Positions 1 to 8,970 are shown, numbered from the stretch's first letter. The stretch: 64,000 nt of DNA from an uncultured Eubacteriales bacterium (GCA_910586545.1 CAJUIQ010000001.1:124001-188000), one strand, 5' to 3'. Notes: a model not told the origin generated them from the letters alone. Program-made: numbers and translations.

Positions 1-254
1 TTCAGATCATCGAGGACGGCAAACAGGGTGTAATCCGTGTTTCCTTAAAGTATGAGGCTGGCAAGCAGAAGGTCATCCATGGCCTTCGCAGAGTGTCCAA
101 GCCCGGTCTGCGTATCTATTCCAACTACGAAGATATGCCTAAAGTGATGAACGGTCTGGGTATCGCTATCGTGTCTACGTCCAAAGGCGTTATGACCGAT
201 AAAAAGGCAAGACGCGAAAAAGTCGGCGGCGAGATTCTCGCCTTTGTATGGTAA
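1..254 (+). CDS. rpsH: 30S ribosomal protein S8, 3' part
   Basis: The window opens inside this gene. The frame with codons starting at position 3 reads 83 residues to a TAA at 252-254 and contains the C-terminal S8 landmarks: a GLRIYS segment, an STSKGVMTD stretch that contacts 16S rRNA, and the GGEILAFVW end. S8 binds the central domain of 16S rRNA and is the usual translational repressor of spc operons. It lies 18 bp before rplF, as in canonical spc operons. The N-terminal part is outside the window. Confidence 0.97.
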   Translation, partial: QIIEDGKQGVIRVSLKYEAGKQKVIHGLRRVSKPGLRIYSNYEDMPKVMNGLGIAIVSTSKGVMTDKKARREKVGGEILAFVW

Positions 255-272
255 GAAAGGGGGAAATTTGAT

Positions 273-812
273 ATGTCAAGAATAGGAAGAGAACCCATTA
301 CCATCCCTGCCGGCGTTGATGTTACCATTGGTGCAGACAACCAGATTACCGTAAAGGGTCCGCTGGGAACCTTATGCGAAAAAATGCACAGCAGCATGAC
401 CATCGCCCAGGACAGCGGTGTGCTCACCGTAACACGTCCCAACGATGAAAAGGAAATGAAGAGTCTCCACGGGTTGACCCGTGCGTTGCTGTTCAATATG
501 GTGCAGGGCGTAACCCAAGGATATTCCAAGAAACTGGAAATCAACGGCGTTGGTTACCGTGCTGAAAAGACCGGCAATAAGCTGAATCTGAAGCTGGGCT
601 TCTCCCACGACGTGATTTTTGAAGAGGGAGACAGCGTAACCTTTGAAGTACCGGATGCAAACACTGTCATCGTAAAAAGCCCTAGCAAGCAGAAATGCGG
701 GGAGATCGCAGCGCAGATCCGGAAGAAGAGACCGCCGGAGCCGTATCTTGGCAAGGGCGTGAAATATGATACCGAGCGTATCCGCCGCAAGGCCGGAAAA
801 GCTGGTAAATAA
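273..812 (+). CDS. rplF: 50S ribosomal protein L6
   Basis: At 179 residues this is full length for L6, a 23S rRNA-binding protein near the factor-binding site. The start MSRIGREPI and the C-terminal signature PEPYLGKGVKY are diagnostic, and the two tandem L6 folds are both present. The ATG follows an AAAGGGGG ribosome-binding site. It sits between rpsH and rplR with short spacers, as expected for one spc transcript. Confidence 0.98.
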   Translation: MSRIGREPITIPAGVDVTIGADNQITVKGPLGTLCEKMHSSMTIAQDSGVLTVTRPNDEKEMKSLHGLTRALLFNMVQGVTQGYSKKLEINGVGYRAEKTGNKLNLKLGFSHDVIFEEGDSVTFEVPDANTVIVKSPSKQKCGEIAAQIRKKRPPEPYLGKGVKYDTERIRRKAGKAGK

Positions 813-830
813 TGAAAGGAGGCGACAGGT

Positions 831-1190
831 ATGGTAGCAAAAAGGGACAGAAATCAGCAGCGGCTGAGAAGACACCGCCGTGTGCGCGGTAAGATCAGCG
901 GCACAGCGGCACGGCCCAGGCTGTGTGTATACCGTTCCAATAAGAACATCTACGCACAGATCATCGACGATGTGAAGGGCGTGACCTTAGTCTCCGCATC
1001 CACCCTGGAAGCAGGCTTCGAAGGTGGCACCGGCAACAAGGAAGCAGCGAAAAAGGTGGGCCAGAAGGTGGCTGAGAAGGCACTGGCAGCAGGAATCGAA
1101 ACAGTTGTATTTGACCGCGGCGGTTATATCTATCACGGACGTGTATCGGAATTGGCAGAAGGAGCCAGAGAAGCAGGACTGAAGTTCTGA
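831..1190 (+). CDS. rplR: 50S ribosomal protein L18
   Basis: This 119-residue protein has the basic N-terminal extension and the RPRLCVYRSNKNIYAQIIDD core of L18, the 5S rRNA-binding protein, and ends in the standard EGAREAGLKF. An AAAGGAGG ribosome-binding site lies 8 nt before the ATG. The 70-bp gap to rpsE holds a small hairpin (GTTTAAT/ATTAAAC, 1223-1241) and no terminator, so transcription should continue. Confidence 0.98.
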   Translation: MVAKRDRNQQRLRRHRRVRGKISGTAARPRLCVYRSNKNIYAQIIDDVKGVTLVSASTLEAGFEGGTGNKEAAKKVGQKVAEKALAAGIETVVFDRGGYIYHGRVSELAEGAREAGLKF

Positions 1191-1260
1191 TTTTCTCCCG
1201 GCCAAAATCCGGTTTGTACACTGTTTAATGAACCATTAAACAAATTCAAGGAGAGAAGAC

Positions 1261-1767
1261 ATGGCAAAGAATTTTGACGCATCGACCGTTGAGCTGCAAG
1301 AGCGTCTGGTCGCTGTAAACCGCGTGTCCAAAACAGTAAAAGGCGGACGTATTGCCCGCTTTGCAGCCCTGATGGTAGTCGGCGACGGCAACGGTCATGT
1401 AGGCTTTGGCTTGGGCAAGGCTGCTGAGGTGCCGGAAGCAATCCGCAAAGGCATCGAGGATGCAAAGAAAAATATGATTGAAGTACCGCTGAATGAAACC
1501 ACCATCCCCCATGAGGTGTTGGGCGAATTTGGCGCAGGCAAAGTACTGCTGAAGCCTGCCGCAGAAGGTACCGGAATTATTGCAGGTAAAACCGTTCGTG
1601 CGGTTGTGGAACTGGCTGGCGTGAAAAATATTCGTGCGAAATGCCTGCGTTCCAATAACCCCACAAACGTAATCAAAGCTACAATAGAAGGACTGAAATC
1701 CCTTCGGTCTGCAGAACAGGTAGCAAAAACCCGCGGCATTAGTGTGCAGCAGGTAACAAAAGGCTGA
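1261..1767 (+). CDS. rpsE: 30S ribosomal protein S5
   Basis: This 168-residue protein has the S5 double-stranded RNA-binding N-terminal domain (RVSKTVKGGRIARF, about residues 20-35) and the GTGIIAG and NIRAKCLRSNNPTN signatures of the C-terminal domain. S5 contributes to decoding fidelity on the small subunit. It is preceded by AAGGAGAG and followed 14 nt later by rpmD. Confidence 0.98.
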   Translation: MAKNFDASTVELQERLVAVNRVSKTVKGGRIARFAALMVVGDGNGHVGFGLGKAAEVPEAIRKGIEDAKKNMIEVPLNETTIPHEVLGEFGAGKVLLKPAAEGTGIIAGKTVRAVVELAGVKNIRAKCLRSNNPTNVIKATIEGLKSLRSAEQVAKTRGISVQQVTKG

Positions 1768-1781
1768 GGGAGGGTGAAAAT

Positions 1782-1955
1782 ATGACAAAAGTAACACTTG
1801 CCAAAAGCCTGATCGGAGCAAATCCGAAACAGAAAGCAACAGCTGCATCCCTGGGACTGAGAAAAATCGGGGACAGCATCACCCATCAGGACGGACCCGT
1901 GCTGGATGGAAAGATCAAGGTGATTGGTCATCTTGTAACCGTGGAGAAGGCGTAA
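1782..1955 (+). CDS. rpmD: 50S ribosomal protein L30
   Basis: The ATG at 1782 opens a 57-residue frame ending TAA at 1953-1955. It has the bacterial L30 pattern: MTKVTLAKSLIG, an LGLRKIGDSI segment and the terminal GHLVTVEKA. Bacterial L30 is about 60 residues, so this is complete. A GGGAGGGTG ribosome-binding site precedes the start. Its place between rpsE and rplO is canonical. Confidence 0.96.
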   Translation: MTKVTLAKSLIGANPKQKATAASLGLRKIGDSITHQDGPVLDGKIKVIGHLVTVEKA

Positions 1956-2028
1956 ACCACTCCAGACAGAAATATGTGCCCCCAAAAGGTACAAAAAAAG
2001 AATGATTTCAACGTAAGGAGGAAAAACC

Positions 2029-2475
2029 ATGAAGCTCCATGAACTTTCACCGGCACCAGGCTCTGTAAAACAGGTTTGGCGCAAAGGCAGAGGCCCCGGA
2101 AGCGGCAACGGTAAAACTGCCGGCAAGGGCCATAAAGGTCAGAATGCCCGCAGCGGCGGCGGTGTACGCCTTGGCTTTGAAGGCGGTCAGCTGCCCCTTT
2201 ACAGAAAGCTTCCGAAAAGAGGCTTTAACAATATTCGTTTTGCAACACAGTATGCGATTGTGAATATCGGTACTTTGAACGATAAGTTTGCAGACGGTGA
2301 AACGGTCAATCTGGAAACCCTTTTGGACAAAAAAATCGTCCGTAAGGGCCTGGATGGACTGAAAGTGCTGGGAAGCGGCGAACTCACCAAGAAATTAACT
2401 GTTGAAGCGGCTGTCTTTTCAGGAACAGCAAAAGAAAAGATTGAAGCGGCAGGTGGAAAGGCCGAGGTGAAGTAA
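2029..2475 (+). CDS. rplO: 50S ribosomal protein L15
   Basis: This 148-residue protein starts MKLHELSPAPGS and has the glycine- and basic-rich N-terminal tail (GRGPGSGNGKTAGKGHKGQ) typical of L15, a late-assembly 23S rRNA-binding protein. AAGGAGG precedes the ATG. The end of the gene carries the ribosome-binding site for secY, so the two are probably translationally coupled. Confidence 0.98.
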   Translation: MKLHELSPAPGSVKQVWRKGRGPGSGNGKTAGKGHKGQNARSGGGVRLGFEGGQLPLYRKLPKRGFNNIRFATQYAIVNIGTLNDKFADGETVNLETLLDKKIVRKGLDGLKVLGSGELTKKLTVEAAVFSGTAKEKIEAAGGKAEVK

Positions 2476-2476
2476 G

Positions 2477-3778
2477 GTGTTCCAGACGATAAAAAACGCT
2501 TGGAAAATCGATGATCTCCGTCGGAAGATCATATTTGCACTGTTTATTCTGCTTCTTTACAGAATTGGCGCTCAGATACCGGTGCCCTTTCTGACAGCGG
2601 ACCTGGCAGCAAGTATGAACGAGCAGACAGCAGGATCCATTCTGCAATATCTGAACATCTTGTCCGGTGGCGCCTTTGCACAGGCGACCCTGTTTGCCCT
2701 GGGTATCTCGCCCTATATTACTTCGTCTATCGTAGTCCAGCTTCTCACCGTTGCCATCCCTCCCCTGGAGCGTTTAGCAAAAGAGGGTGAAGAGGGCAAA
2801 AAGAAGCTGAACCAAATTACGCGGTATGTAACCGTTGCGTTGGCGCTTCTCACAGCAGTGGGATATTACTTCATGCTGCGGGGATATGATTACCTGACGG
2901 ACAAAGGCGTGTTTGCGGCAATCGTTATCATTGCCTGCTACTGTGCTGGGTCTTCTCTGGTAATGTGGCTGGCGGAGAAAATCAATGAAAGCGGCATCGG
3001 CAACGGTATCTCACTGATCCTGTTTGCCAATATCGTTTCCAGAGGCCCCAGCATTGTGGGCGCTCTGTGGAATTATGCATCCGGCAACGTAGAGGGTACC
3101 CCTCAGTGGCTGGGCATCATCATTACCGTAGCATCGGTTGTGATCGGCATTCTGATGGTAGCGCTGATCGTGTTCCTGACAAATTCCGAACGTCGTCTGC
3201 CTGTGCAGTACGCAAAGAAGGTTGTAGGTCGAAAGATGTACGGTGGTCAGAACTCCACACTGCCTATCAAGTTGAACAACACCGGCGTTATGCCAATTAT
3301 CTTTGCAAGCTCCATCGTCAGCATTCCTGCAACGATTGGTATGTTTGTGAACTACAAGGATTCCAAATTCTGGACGGGCTTCTTTAACTTGTTTGACAGC
3401 GGATCTGTTGTGTATGCGATACTTACATTCCTGCTCATTATCGCATTCGCATATTTCTACATTCTGATTTCTTTCAACCCTGTAGAAGTATCCAACAACT
3501 TGAAGAAAAACGGCGGCTCTATTCCCGGCATCCGTCCCGGAAAGCCTACATCTGATTACATCAAGCGGGTTCTGAACAGAATCACGCTGATTGGTGCAAT
3601 CTTCCTGGGCTTTATCGCTGTATTCCCCATGGTGCTCAACCTGGTATCCGGCGGAAAGATGGCAGGTCTTGCATTTGGCGGATCATCTATCATTATCGTA
3701 GTCGGCGTTATCATTGAAACCGCACGGGAAATCGAAGGCCAGATGACCATGCGCCACTACAAAGGATTTCTGGAGTAA
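2477..3778 (+). CDS. secY: Preprotein translocase channel subunit SecY
   Basis: SecY is the 10-helix pore of the Sec translocon in the plasma membrane. The 433-residue protein has the family landmarks: the N-terminal RRKIIFALFILLLYRIGAQI segment, the plug-region GISPYITSSI motif, ERRLPVQYAKK in the cytoplasmic loop and the FNPVEVSNNLKKNGGSIPGI loop that contacts SecA. Translation starts at a GTG only 1 nt after the rplO stop, with GAGGTG inside the end of rplO as ribosome-binding site. Confidence 0.97.
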   Translation: MFQTIKNAWKIDDLRRKIIFALFILLLYRIGAQIPVPFLTADLAASMNEQTAGSILQYLNILSGGAFAQATLFALGISPYITSSIVVQLLTVAIPPLERLAKEGEEGKKKLNQITRYVTVALALLTAVGYYFMLRGYDYLTDKGVFAAIVIIACYCAGSSLVMWLAEKINESGIGNGISLILFANIVSRGPSIVGALWNYASGNVEGTPQWLGIIITVASVVIGILMVALIVFLTNSERRLPVQYAKKVVGRKMYGGQNSTLPIKLNNTGVMPIIFASSIVSIPATIGMFVNYKDSKFWTGFFNLFDSGSVVYAILTFLLIIAFAYFYILISFNPVEVSNNLKKNGGSIPGIRPGKPTSDYIKRVLNRITLIGAIFLGFIAVFPMVLNLVSGGKMAGLAFGGSSIIIVVGVIIETAREIEGQMTMRHYKGFLE

Positions 3779-3796
3779 AAGGAACGAGGAAAACCT

Positions 3797-4435
3797 ATGA
3801 AAACCATTAAGCTGATCCTTCTGGGAGCGCCGGGAGCCGGAAAGGGAACCCAGGCGAGTGTCCTATCAGAAAAGTATAACATTCCTACCATATCTACCGG
3901 CGCGCTAATTCGAGAGGCTATTGCAAAAGAAACGCCTCTGGGTATAAGTGCAAAAACGTATACGGACGCCGGTGCACTGGTGCCGGACGAGGTGGTAATT
4001 GGTATGATCCGGGAACGGCTCAGTCAGCCGGATTGTGCCGGCGGCTTTATTCTGGATGGCTTCCCCCGCACGGTGCCCCAAGCAAAGGCACTGGAAAAAA
4101 TGGGCGTTGCCGTCACAGATGTGATCAGCATAGAAGTACCTGACGAGGTGATTCAGAAACGAATGGGAGGCAGGCGCGTCTGCAAAACGTGCGGCGCCAC
4201 CTTCCATGTGGAGTATAATCCTTCCCTCGCTGGAGATATGTGTCCCTGCGGAGGCATGCTTACTGTCCGCAGTGATGATGAACCGGCAGTGGTAGCCAGC
4301 CGGCTGGCTACCTATCACAGCATAACAGAGCCGCTCAAGGCGTATTATGCTGAGAAGGGGCTGTTAAAAATTGTCCAGGGGCAGGAGCAAATTGCTGATA
4401 CCACTGCCCTCACCTTGGCAGCCTTGGCCGATTGA
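3797..4435 (+). CDS. adk: Adenylate kinase, zinc-binding LID form
   Basis: The enzyme converts ATP and AMP to two ADP. At 212 residues it has the P-loop GAPGAGKGTQA at residues 10-20, the DGFPRTVPQA AMP-site motif, and a LID domain with two cysteine pairs (CKTCG and CPCG), the structural zinc site usual in Gram-positive adenylate kinases. It lies between secY and map in the standard Firmicute order. The ATG follows AAAGGAACGAGG. Confidence 0.96.
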   Translation: MKTIKLILLGAPGAGKGTQASVLSEKYNIPTISTGALIREAIAKETPLGISAKTYTDAGALVPDEVVIGMIRERLSQPDCAGGFILDGFPRTVPQAKALEKMGVAVTDVISIEVPDEVIQKRMGGRRVCKTCGATFHVEYNPSLAGDMCPCGGMLTVRSDDEPAVVASRLATYHSITEPLKAYYAEKGLLKIVQGQEQIADTTALTLAALAD

Positions 4436-4458
4436 GGGGATGGAGGCAAAGTACTATC

Positions 4459-5214
4459 ATGATTTTTATTAAAAATCCTGAACAAATTAAAAAGATGCAG
4501 CGCGCCGGAAGAATCACCGGAGAGGCCCTGGCCCTCGCCGGAGAGGCAGTCCGGGAAGGCGTGACCACCGCCGCACTGGATAAGATTATTCGGTCTTATA
4601 TCGAAAAGTGCGGCGCACGTCCGTCCTTCTTGGGATACGGCGGATTTCCCGGCAGCGCCTGTATCAGTATCAATGAAGAAGTGATCCATGGCATTCCGTC
4701 AGCAAAGCGATATCTGCAGGAAGGGGACATTGTAAAAATTGATGTGGGGGCCTATATCGAGGGCTTCCACGGAGACAGCGCAAATACCTTTCCGGTAGGC
4801 AAAATCAGCGATGAGGCCCAACGTCTGATTGACGCTACAAAAGAATCTTTTTTCCAGGGTGTGCAGGCTGCACAGCAAGAGCATGCGCGTATCGGCGATA
4901 TTGGCGCCGCTGTGGACGGCTATGTGTCCCAAAGAGGATACTGTGTGGTGCGTAAATATGTTGGCCACGGCGTCGGAAAAGAGCTTCACGAAGACCCCAG
5001 CGTTCCCAACTATGGCACGGCGGGCCGCGGCCCGCGGATTAGTCGGGGTATGGTGATTGCCATTGAACCGATGGTCAACGCTGGAACGGGCCGTGTAATT
5101 GATCAGCCGGACGGTTGGACGGTGATCACTGCGGATGGAAAGCTGTCCGCCCATTATGAGCACACGGTGGCCATAACCGATGAGGGAGCCCTGCTCCTGA
5201 CAAAGGTGGACTGA
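4459..5214 (+). CDS. map: Methionine aminopeptidase, type I
   Basis: This enzyme removes the initiator methionine from nascent proteins. The chosen start, MIFIKNPEQIKKM at 4459, follows GGAGG at 4442-4446 and gives 251 residues, usual for type Ia MAP. The dimetal ligands are visible in VKIDVGAYIEGFHGDSANTF (two Asp), GHGVGKELHEDP (His), IEPM (Glu) and HEHT-like YEHTVAI near the end. Upstream frame extension to 4432 lacks a better ribosome-binding site and would overlap adk. Confidence 0.95.
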   Translation: MIFIKNPEQIKKMQRAGRITGEALALAGEAVREGVTTAALDKIIRSYIEKCGARPSFLGYGGFPGSACISINEEVIHGIPSAKRYLQEGDIVKIDVGAYIEGFHGDSANTFPVGKISDEAQRLIDATKESFFQGVQAAQQEHARIGDIGAAVDGYVSQRGYCVVRKYVGHGVGKELHEDPSVPNYGTAGRGPRISRGMVIAIEPMVNAGTGRVIDQPDGWTVITADGKLSAHYEHTVAITDEGALLLTKVD

Positions 5215-5217
5215 TCG

Positions 5218-5460
5218 ATGTGCATCGGAGCGGTGGTCCAAAGCAAAGCGGGCCGGGACAGATACAGGCTGTATATCATTGTCGGTGTTACGGAGGACGG
5301 CCGGGCGTTGATCGCTAACGGCAAACTTCATACGCTTGCAAAGCCCAAAAAGAAAAATTTGCGGCATTTAACCGTGCTTGCAAAGGGCGGGGAAACACGC
5401 TTCCCCGCCGCGGACGATGCAATATACGCCTATCTGCAGGATTTTGAAAATCGTGCATAA
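5218..5460 (+). CDS. KOW-domain RNA-binding protein
   Basis: This 80-residue basic protein has an N-terminal KOW-like segment (GAVVQSKAGRDRYRLYIIVG), resembling the L14e/L24 RNA-binding motif. A short KOW protein between map and infA is a recurring feature of Clostridia and suggests a translation-related role, but its exact function is unknown. It starts 3 nt after the map stop, so the two are probably coupled. Confidence 0.85.
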   Translation: MCIGAVVQSKAGRDRYRLYIIVGVTEDGRALIANGKLHTLAKPKKKNLRHLTVLAKGGETRFPAADDAIYAYLQDFENRA

Positions 5461-5562
5461 AAATCATGAGGAGACTCCCAGAGTCGTCAGGAGATGGCAG
5501 TCAAAAATATTTCGCACAGCGAAAACCGGCAAAAAGCCTGAGAAAGGTATGGACTTTTATTT

Positions 5563-5781
5563 ATGCCAAAAGATGATGTAATCGAATTTGAAGGAGTCGT
5601 TGTTGAGGCGCTGCCCAATGCAACCTTCAAGGTAAAGCTGCCCAATGAAATGATTGTGACTGCACACATTTCCGGGAAGCTGCGCATGAACTATATCAAG
5701 ATTTTGCCTGGAGACAAGGTGACGGTGGAGGTTTCCATCTATGATCCTACAAAGGGCAGAATCACATGGCGTACGAAGTAA
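5563..5781 (+). CDS. infA: Translation initiation factor IF-1
   Basis: At 72 residues this is the full S1-like OB-fold factor that occupies the ribosomal A site during initiation. The sequence MPKDDVIEFEGVVVEALPN, the HISGKLRMNYI segment and the terminal KGRITWR are all typical. The ribosome-binding site is weak (GAGAAAGG about 14 nt upstream). The 102-bp gap after the KOW gene holds no other convincing gene. Confidence 0.97.
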   Translation: MPKDDVIEFEGVVVEALPNATFKVKLPNEMIVTAHISGKLRMNYIKILPGDKVTVEVSIYDPTKGRITWRTK

Positions 5782-5836
5782 TACAGCACTGCTGTAGGAA
5801 CGCAAAACGGCAAATCAAAGAAAGGCGGTTGTTACT

Positions 5837-5950
5837 GTGAAAGTAAAACCTTCTGTAAAAAAGATCTGCGAAAAGTGCAAAATTATTAAAAGACATGGCC
5901 GCGTAATGGTCATTTGCGAAAACCCCAAGCACAAGCAGAGACAGGGCTGA
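5837..5950 (+). CDS. rpmJ: 50S ribosomal protein L36, zinc-binding form
   Basis: A GTG start opens a 37-residue frame ending TGA at 5948-5950. The Cys11-Cys14-Cys27-His32 pattern is the zinc ribbon of the C+ form of L36, so this gene needs zinc, unlike the C- paralogue induced on zinc starvation in many bacteria. AAAGGCGG precedes it. Its place between infA and rpsM is canonical. Confidence 0.96.
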   Translation: MKVKPSVKKICEKCKIIKRHGRVMVICENPKHKQRQG

Positions 5951-6018
5951 GCGCCCAATAAATAGAGCGCGCCCAATGGCGCCGAACCAATCAAACCCGA
6001 AAGAGGTGAAAAAAAGTT

Positions 6019-6387
6019 ATGGCTCGTATATCAGGTGTTGATATTCCCAACCAGAAGCGTGTTGAGATTGCATTGACGTATATCTATGGAATCGGACTGA
6101 AAAGTTCCAAGGATATTCTCGCAAAAACCGGCATCAACCCCGACACACGCGCAAAGGACCTGACAGAGGAAGAAGTTGCAAAGCTGCGTGATGAAATCGA
6201 AAATAACTACACAGTAGAAGGTGAGCTTCGCCGTGAAGTTGCAATGAACATCAAGCGCTTGGTAGAAATCAACTGCTACCGCGGTATTCGGCACAGAAAA
6301 GGCTTGCCTGTACGCGGACAGCGGACAAAAACCAATGCAAGAACCAGAAAGGGTCCGGCAAAGACCATCGCCAATAAGAAGAAGTAA
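6019..6387 (+). CDS. rpsM: 30S ribosomal protein S13
   Basis: This 122-residue protein starts MARISGVDIPNQKRVEIAL and has the helix-hairpin-helix YIYGIGLKSSKDIL and the basic tail RGLPVRGQRTKTNARTRKGP-like end typical of S13, which contacts the 16S head and forms bridges to the large subunit. AGAGGTGA precedes the ATG. It opens the alpha-operon portion. Confidence 0.98.
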   Translation: MARISGVDIPNQKRVEIALTYIYGIGLKSSKDILAKTGINPDTRAKDLTEEEVAKLRDEIENNYTVEGELRREVAMNIKRLVEINCYRGIRHRKGLPVRGQRTKTNARTRKGPAKTIANKKK

Positions 6388-6404
6388 AGGAGTGAGCTGA
6401 TTTC

Positions 6405-6797
6405 ATGGCAAATGTAAAGAAAACGATCAAGAAGCGCCGCGACCGTAAAAATATTGAAAGCGGGGCCGCACATATCCGCTCCAGCTTCAACAATACGATC
6501 ATTACCATCACGGACCTGCACGGAAACGCAGTTTCCTGGGCGTCCGCAGGGGAAATGGGCTTCAAGGGTTCCAGAAAGTCTACCCCGTACGCAGCGCAGA
6601 CTGCTGCTGAAACCGCAGCAAAGCTTGCGATGGAGCATGGAATGAAAACGGTAGAGGTATACGTAAAGGGTCCTGGAAGCGGACGGGAGGCAGCTATCCG
6701 TGCGCTGCAGACCACCGGTCTAAACATCACCCTGATCAAAGACGTAACCCCGATTCCCCATAACGGTTGCCGCCCTCCGAAGCGCCGCCGTGTATAA
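6405..6797 (+). CDS. rpsK: 30S ribosomal protein S11
   Basis: This 130-residue protein has the S11 hallmarks: AHIRSSFNNTIITITD, GFKGSRKSTPYAAQ and the C-terminal KDVTPIPHNGCRPPKRRRV. S11 lies on the platform near the E site. It starts 17 nt after rpsM with AAAGGAGTGA as ribosome-binding site. Confidence 0.98.
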   Translation: MANVKKTIKKRRDRKNIESGAAHIRSSFNNTIITITDLHGNAVSWASAGEMGFKGSRKSTPYAAQTAAETAAKLAMEHGMKTVEVYVKGPGSGREAAIRALQTTGLNITLIKDVTPIPHNGCRPPKRRRV

Positions 6798-6818
6798 TCT
6801 GTAAGGAGGAAAGATTTA

Positions 6819-7445
6819 ATGGCAAGATATACAGGACCTTCCTGCAAGCTGTGCCGCAGAGAAGGAAAAAAACTGTTTCTGAAGGGAGACCGTTGTCTCT
6901 CCGACAAATGCGCAGTATCCAGACGTGCGACTGTTCCCGGTCAGCATGGCGCAGGCCGTAAGACCGTAAAGGAATACGGTATGCAGCTGCGTGAAAAACA
7001 GACTGCTCGCCGGTACTATGGCGTACAGGAAAAACAGTTTAAGAAATACTATGTAAAAGCGGATAAAAAGAGCGGTATCGCTGGTGAAAACCTGCTGTCC
7101 ATTCTGGAAAGCCGTTATGACAACGCAGTATACAGAATGGGTCTGGCCTCCAGCCGTAAGGAAGCAAGACAGCTGGTTCGTCACGGTCACTTTAATCTGA
7201 ACGGGAAAAGAGCCGACATTCCGTCCATTATCCTGAAAGTGGGCGATGTAATCGAACTGCGTGAAAAAAGCCGTTCCAGCGAGAAGTTTAAGGCACTGAT
7301 GGAAGACATGGCAAATGTTACCGCACCCAAGTGGCTGGACCTGAACAAGGACGCAGCAAGCGCAAAGGTTGTGGCAATGCCTGCTCGTGACGACGTAGAC
7401 TTCGACTTCAACGAACAGCTGATTATCGAGCTTTATTCTAAGTAA
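6819..7445 (+). CDS. rpsD: 30S ribosomal protein S4, zinc-binding form
   Basis: This 208-residue assembly-initiating 16S-binding protein has an N-terminal domain with four cysteines (Cys9, Cys12, Cys26, Cys31), the zinc-binding C+ version, and the S4 RNA-binding domain motif ASSRKEARQLVRHGHFNLNG at about residues 108-127. AAGGAGG precedes it. A 150-bp spacer with no clear terminator separates it from rpoA. Confidence 0.97.
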   Translation: MARYTGPSCKLCRREGKKLFLKGDRCLSDKCAVSRRATVPGQHGAGRKTVKEYGMQLREKQTARRYYGVQEKQFKKYYVKADKKSGIAGENLLSILESRYDNAVYRMGLASSRKEARQLVRHGHFNLNGKRADIPSIILKVGDVIELREKSRSSEKFKALMEDMANVTAPKWLDLNKDAASAKVVAMPARDDVDFDFNEQLIIELYSK

Positions 7446-7595
7446 TAACCTGCCATGCTGCAGCCGTGCGGCAGTTGGTGAAGGAAGACCGGATGCGTGG
7501 CAGTTCCGGCGGGCCGTGCACAGGTATGCAGCAGCGTTCCTGCTCCCTTGTGGGGGCGTCAAAAGGATCAATGAATGAAATTACAGGAGGTTGTT

Positions 7596-8567
7596 ATGAT
7601 CGAAATAGAAAAGCCGAATATCATGACGCTGAATATGAGCGAGACAGGGGAATCGGGCACGTTTGTGGTCGAGCCGCTGGAAAGAGGCTATGGGATTACT
7701 TTGGGTAACTCCCTGCGCCGCGTATTGCTCAGCTCCCTCCCCGGCGTCGCTGTTACAAGTATCAAAATTGATGGCGTACTTCACGAAATCTCCACTATTG
7801 ACGGTGTTAAGGAAGATGTAACGGAAATCGTCCTGAATGTAAAAGGAATTACGGCGAGACTGCACTCTGTGACCACCAAAACGGTTATGCTGGATATGAC
7901 TGGTCCCTGCGATGTGAAAGCAGGAGATATTAAACAGGATGCGGATATCGAAATTCTCAATCCGGATCACCATATTGCAACCCTTGGCGACAATGTGCGC
8001 CTGCATATGGAGCTCAACTTTGCCAGAGGAAGAGGCTACTCCTCTCAGCAGAGAAATAAGCAGTATTATCTGGATGAAAACCAGGGCGCGAGCGCTCCGG
8101 TGGGTACGATTTTCACAGATTCTATCTTCACACCGGTATACAATGTAAACTACAACGTGGAAAACACCCGTGTGGGAAATATCACAGACTTTGATAAACT
8201 GACAATTGAGATTTTGACCAATGGTACAATCTCGGCCAAAGAAGCGGTTTCATTGGGCGCCAAGATACTCAACGAACATCTCAACTTGTTCGTGGATCTT
8301 TCGGACGAGGCGAAAAACGCTGAAATAATGGTGGAAAGCGTAGCAACAGTCAAAGAAAAAGTACTTGAGATGACCATTGAGGAGCTTGACATGTCCGTGC
8401 GTAGCTTCAACTGCCTGAAGCGTGCGGGCATTGATACGGTGGAAGACCTGATCAATCGGACAGAGGACGAAATGATCCGGGTAAGAAACCTTGGAAAGAA
8501 ATCGCTGGAGGAAGTCATTGCAAAACTGAATTCTCTCGGCCTGGAGCTGAAGAAGGACGACGAGTAA
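7596..8567 (+). CDS. rpoA: DNA-directed RNA polymerase subunit alpha
   Basis: Alpha nucleates polymerase assembly and its C-terminal domain contacts UP elements and activators. The start at 7596 (MIEIEKPNIM) is preceded by AGGAGG at 5-nt spacing and gives 323 residues; an upstream in-frame ATG at 7575 has no comparable site. The N-terminal domain has the GNSLRRVLLSSLPG motif; the C-terminal domain has ELDMSVRSFNCLKRAGI and RNLGKKSLEEV, typical of alpha-CTD. Confidence 0.97.
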   Translation: MIEIEKPNIMTLNMSETGESGTFVVEPLERGYGITLGNSLRRVLLSSLPGVAVTSIKIDGVLHEISTIDGVKEDVTEIVLNVKGITARLHSVTTKTVMLDMTGPCDVKAGDIKQDADIEILNPDHHIATLGDNVRLHMELNFARGRGYSSQQRNKQYYLDENQGASAPVGTIFTDSIFTPVYNVNYNVENTRVGNITDFDKLTIEILTNGTISAKEAVSLGAKILNEHLNLFVDLSDEAKNAEIMVESVATVKEKVLEMTIEELDMSVRSFNCLKRAGIDTVEDLINRTEDEMIRVRNLGKKSLEEVIAKLNSLGLELKKDDE

Positions 8568-8609
8568 GAGGCTTTCCAAAAATAGTATTGCGAAAAGGAG
8601 GACATAAAC

Positions 8610-8966
8610 ATGCCCGGAACAAGAAAGCTTGGCAGGCCGACGGCCCACAGAAACGCCATGCTCCGTGGAATGGTAACCTACCTGCTGGAGAACGGAACAA
8701 TTGAAACAACACTGACCCGCGCGAAGGAAGTCCGTTCCATGGCAGAGAAGATGATAACCCTTGGCAAGAAAAATACCCTTGCCTCCCGCCGTGCGGCGCT
8801 TGCATATATCACAAAGGAAGATGTGGTGAAGAAGCTGTTTGATCAGATCGCACCGAAATACGCTTCCAGAAACGGTGGATATACACAAATATACAAGCTT
8901 GGCCCCCGCCGCGGAGACGCTGCGGAAATGGCAATGATCAAATTGATCGACGAAGCTGCAGAGTAA
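8610..8966 (+). CDS. rplQ: 50S ribosomal protein L17
   Basis: This 118-residue protein starts MPGTRKLGRPTAHRNAMLRG and ends RGDAAEMAMIKLID, both diagnostic of L17, a 23S-binding protein near the exit tunnel. AAAGGAGG precedes the ATG. It is the last gene of the operon and is followed by a strong terminator. Confidence 0.98.
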   Translation: MPGTRKLGRPTAHRNAMLRGMVTYLLENGTIETTLTRAKEVRSMAEKMITLGKKNTLASRRAALAYITKEDVVKKLFDQIAPKYASRNGGYTQIYKLGPRRGDAAEMAMIKLIDEAAE

Positions 8967-8970
8967 TGAA

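Noticed and set aside
1395..2126. Long minus-strand reading frame (243 codons) opposite rpsE-rpmD-rplO
   Set aside because: It is the antisense shadow of three certain ribosomal genes, has no recognisable domain and no ribosome-binding site.
7466..7708. Plus-strand frame between rpsD and rpoA
   Set aside because: It overlaps the well-supported rpoA start in another frame and has no family resemblance.
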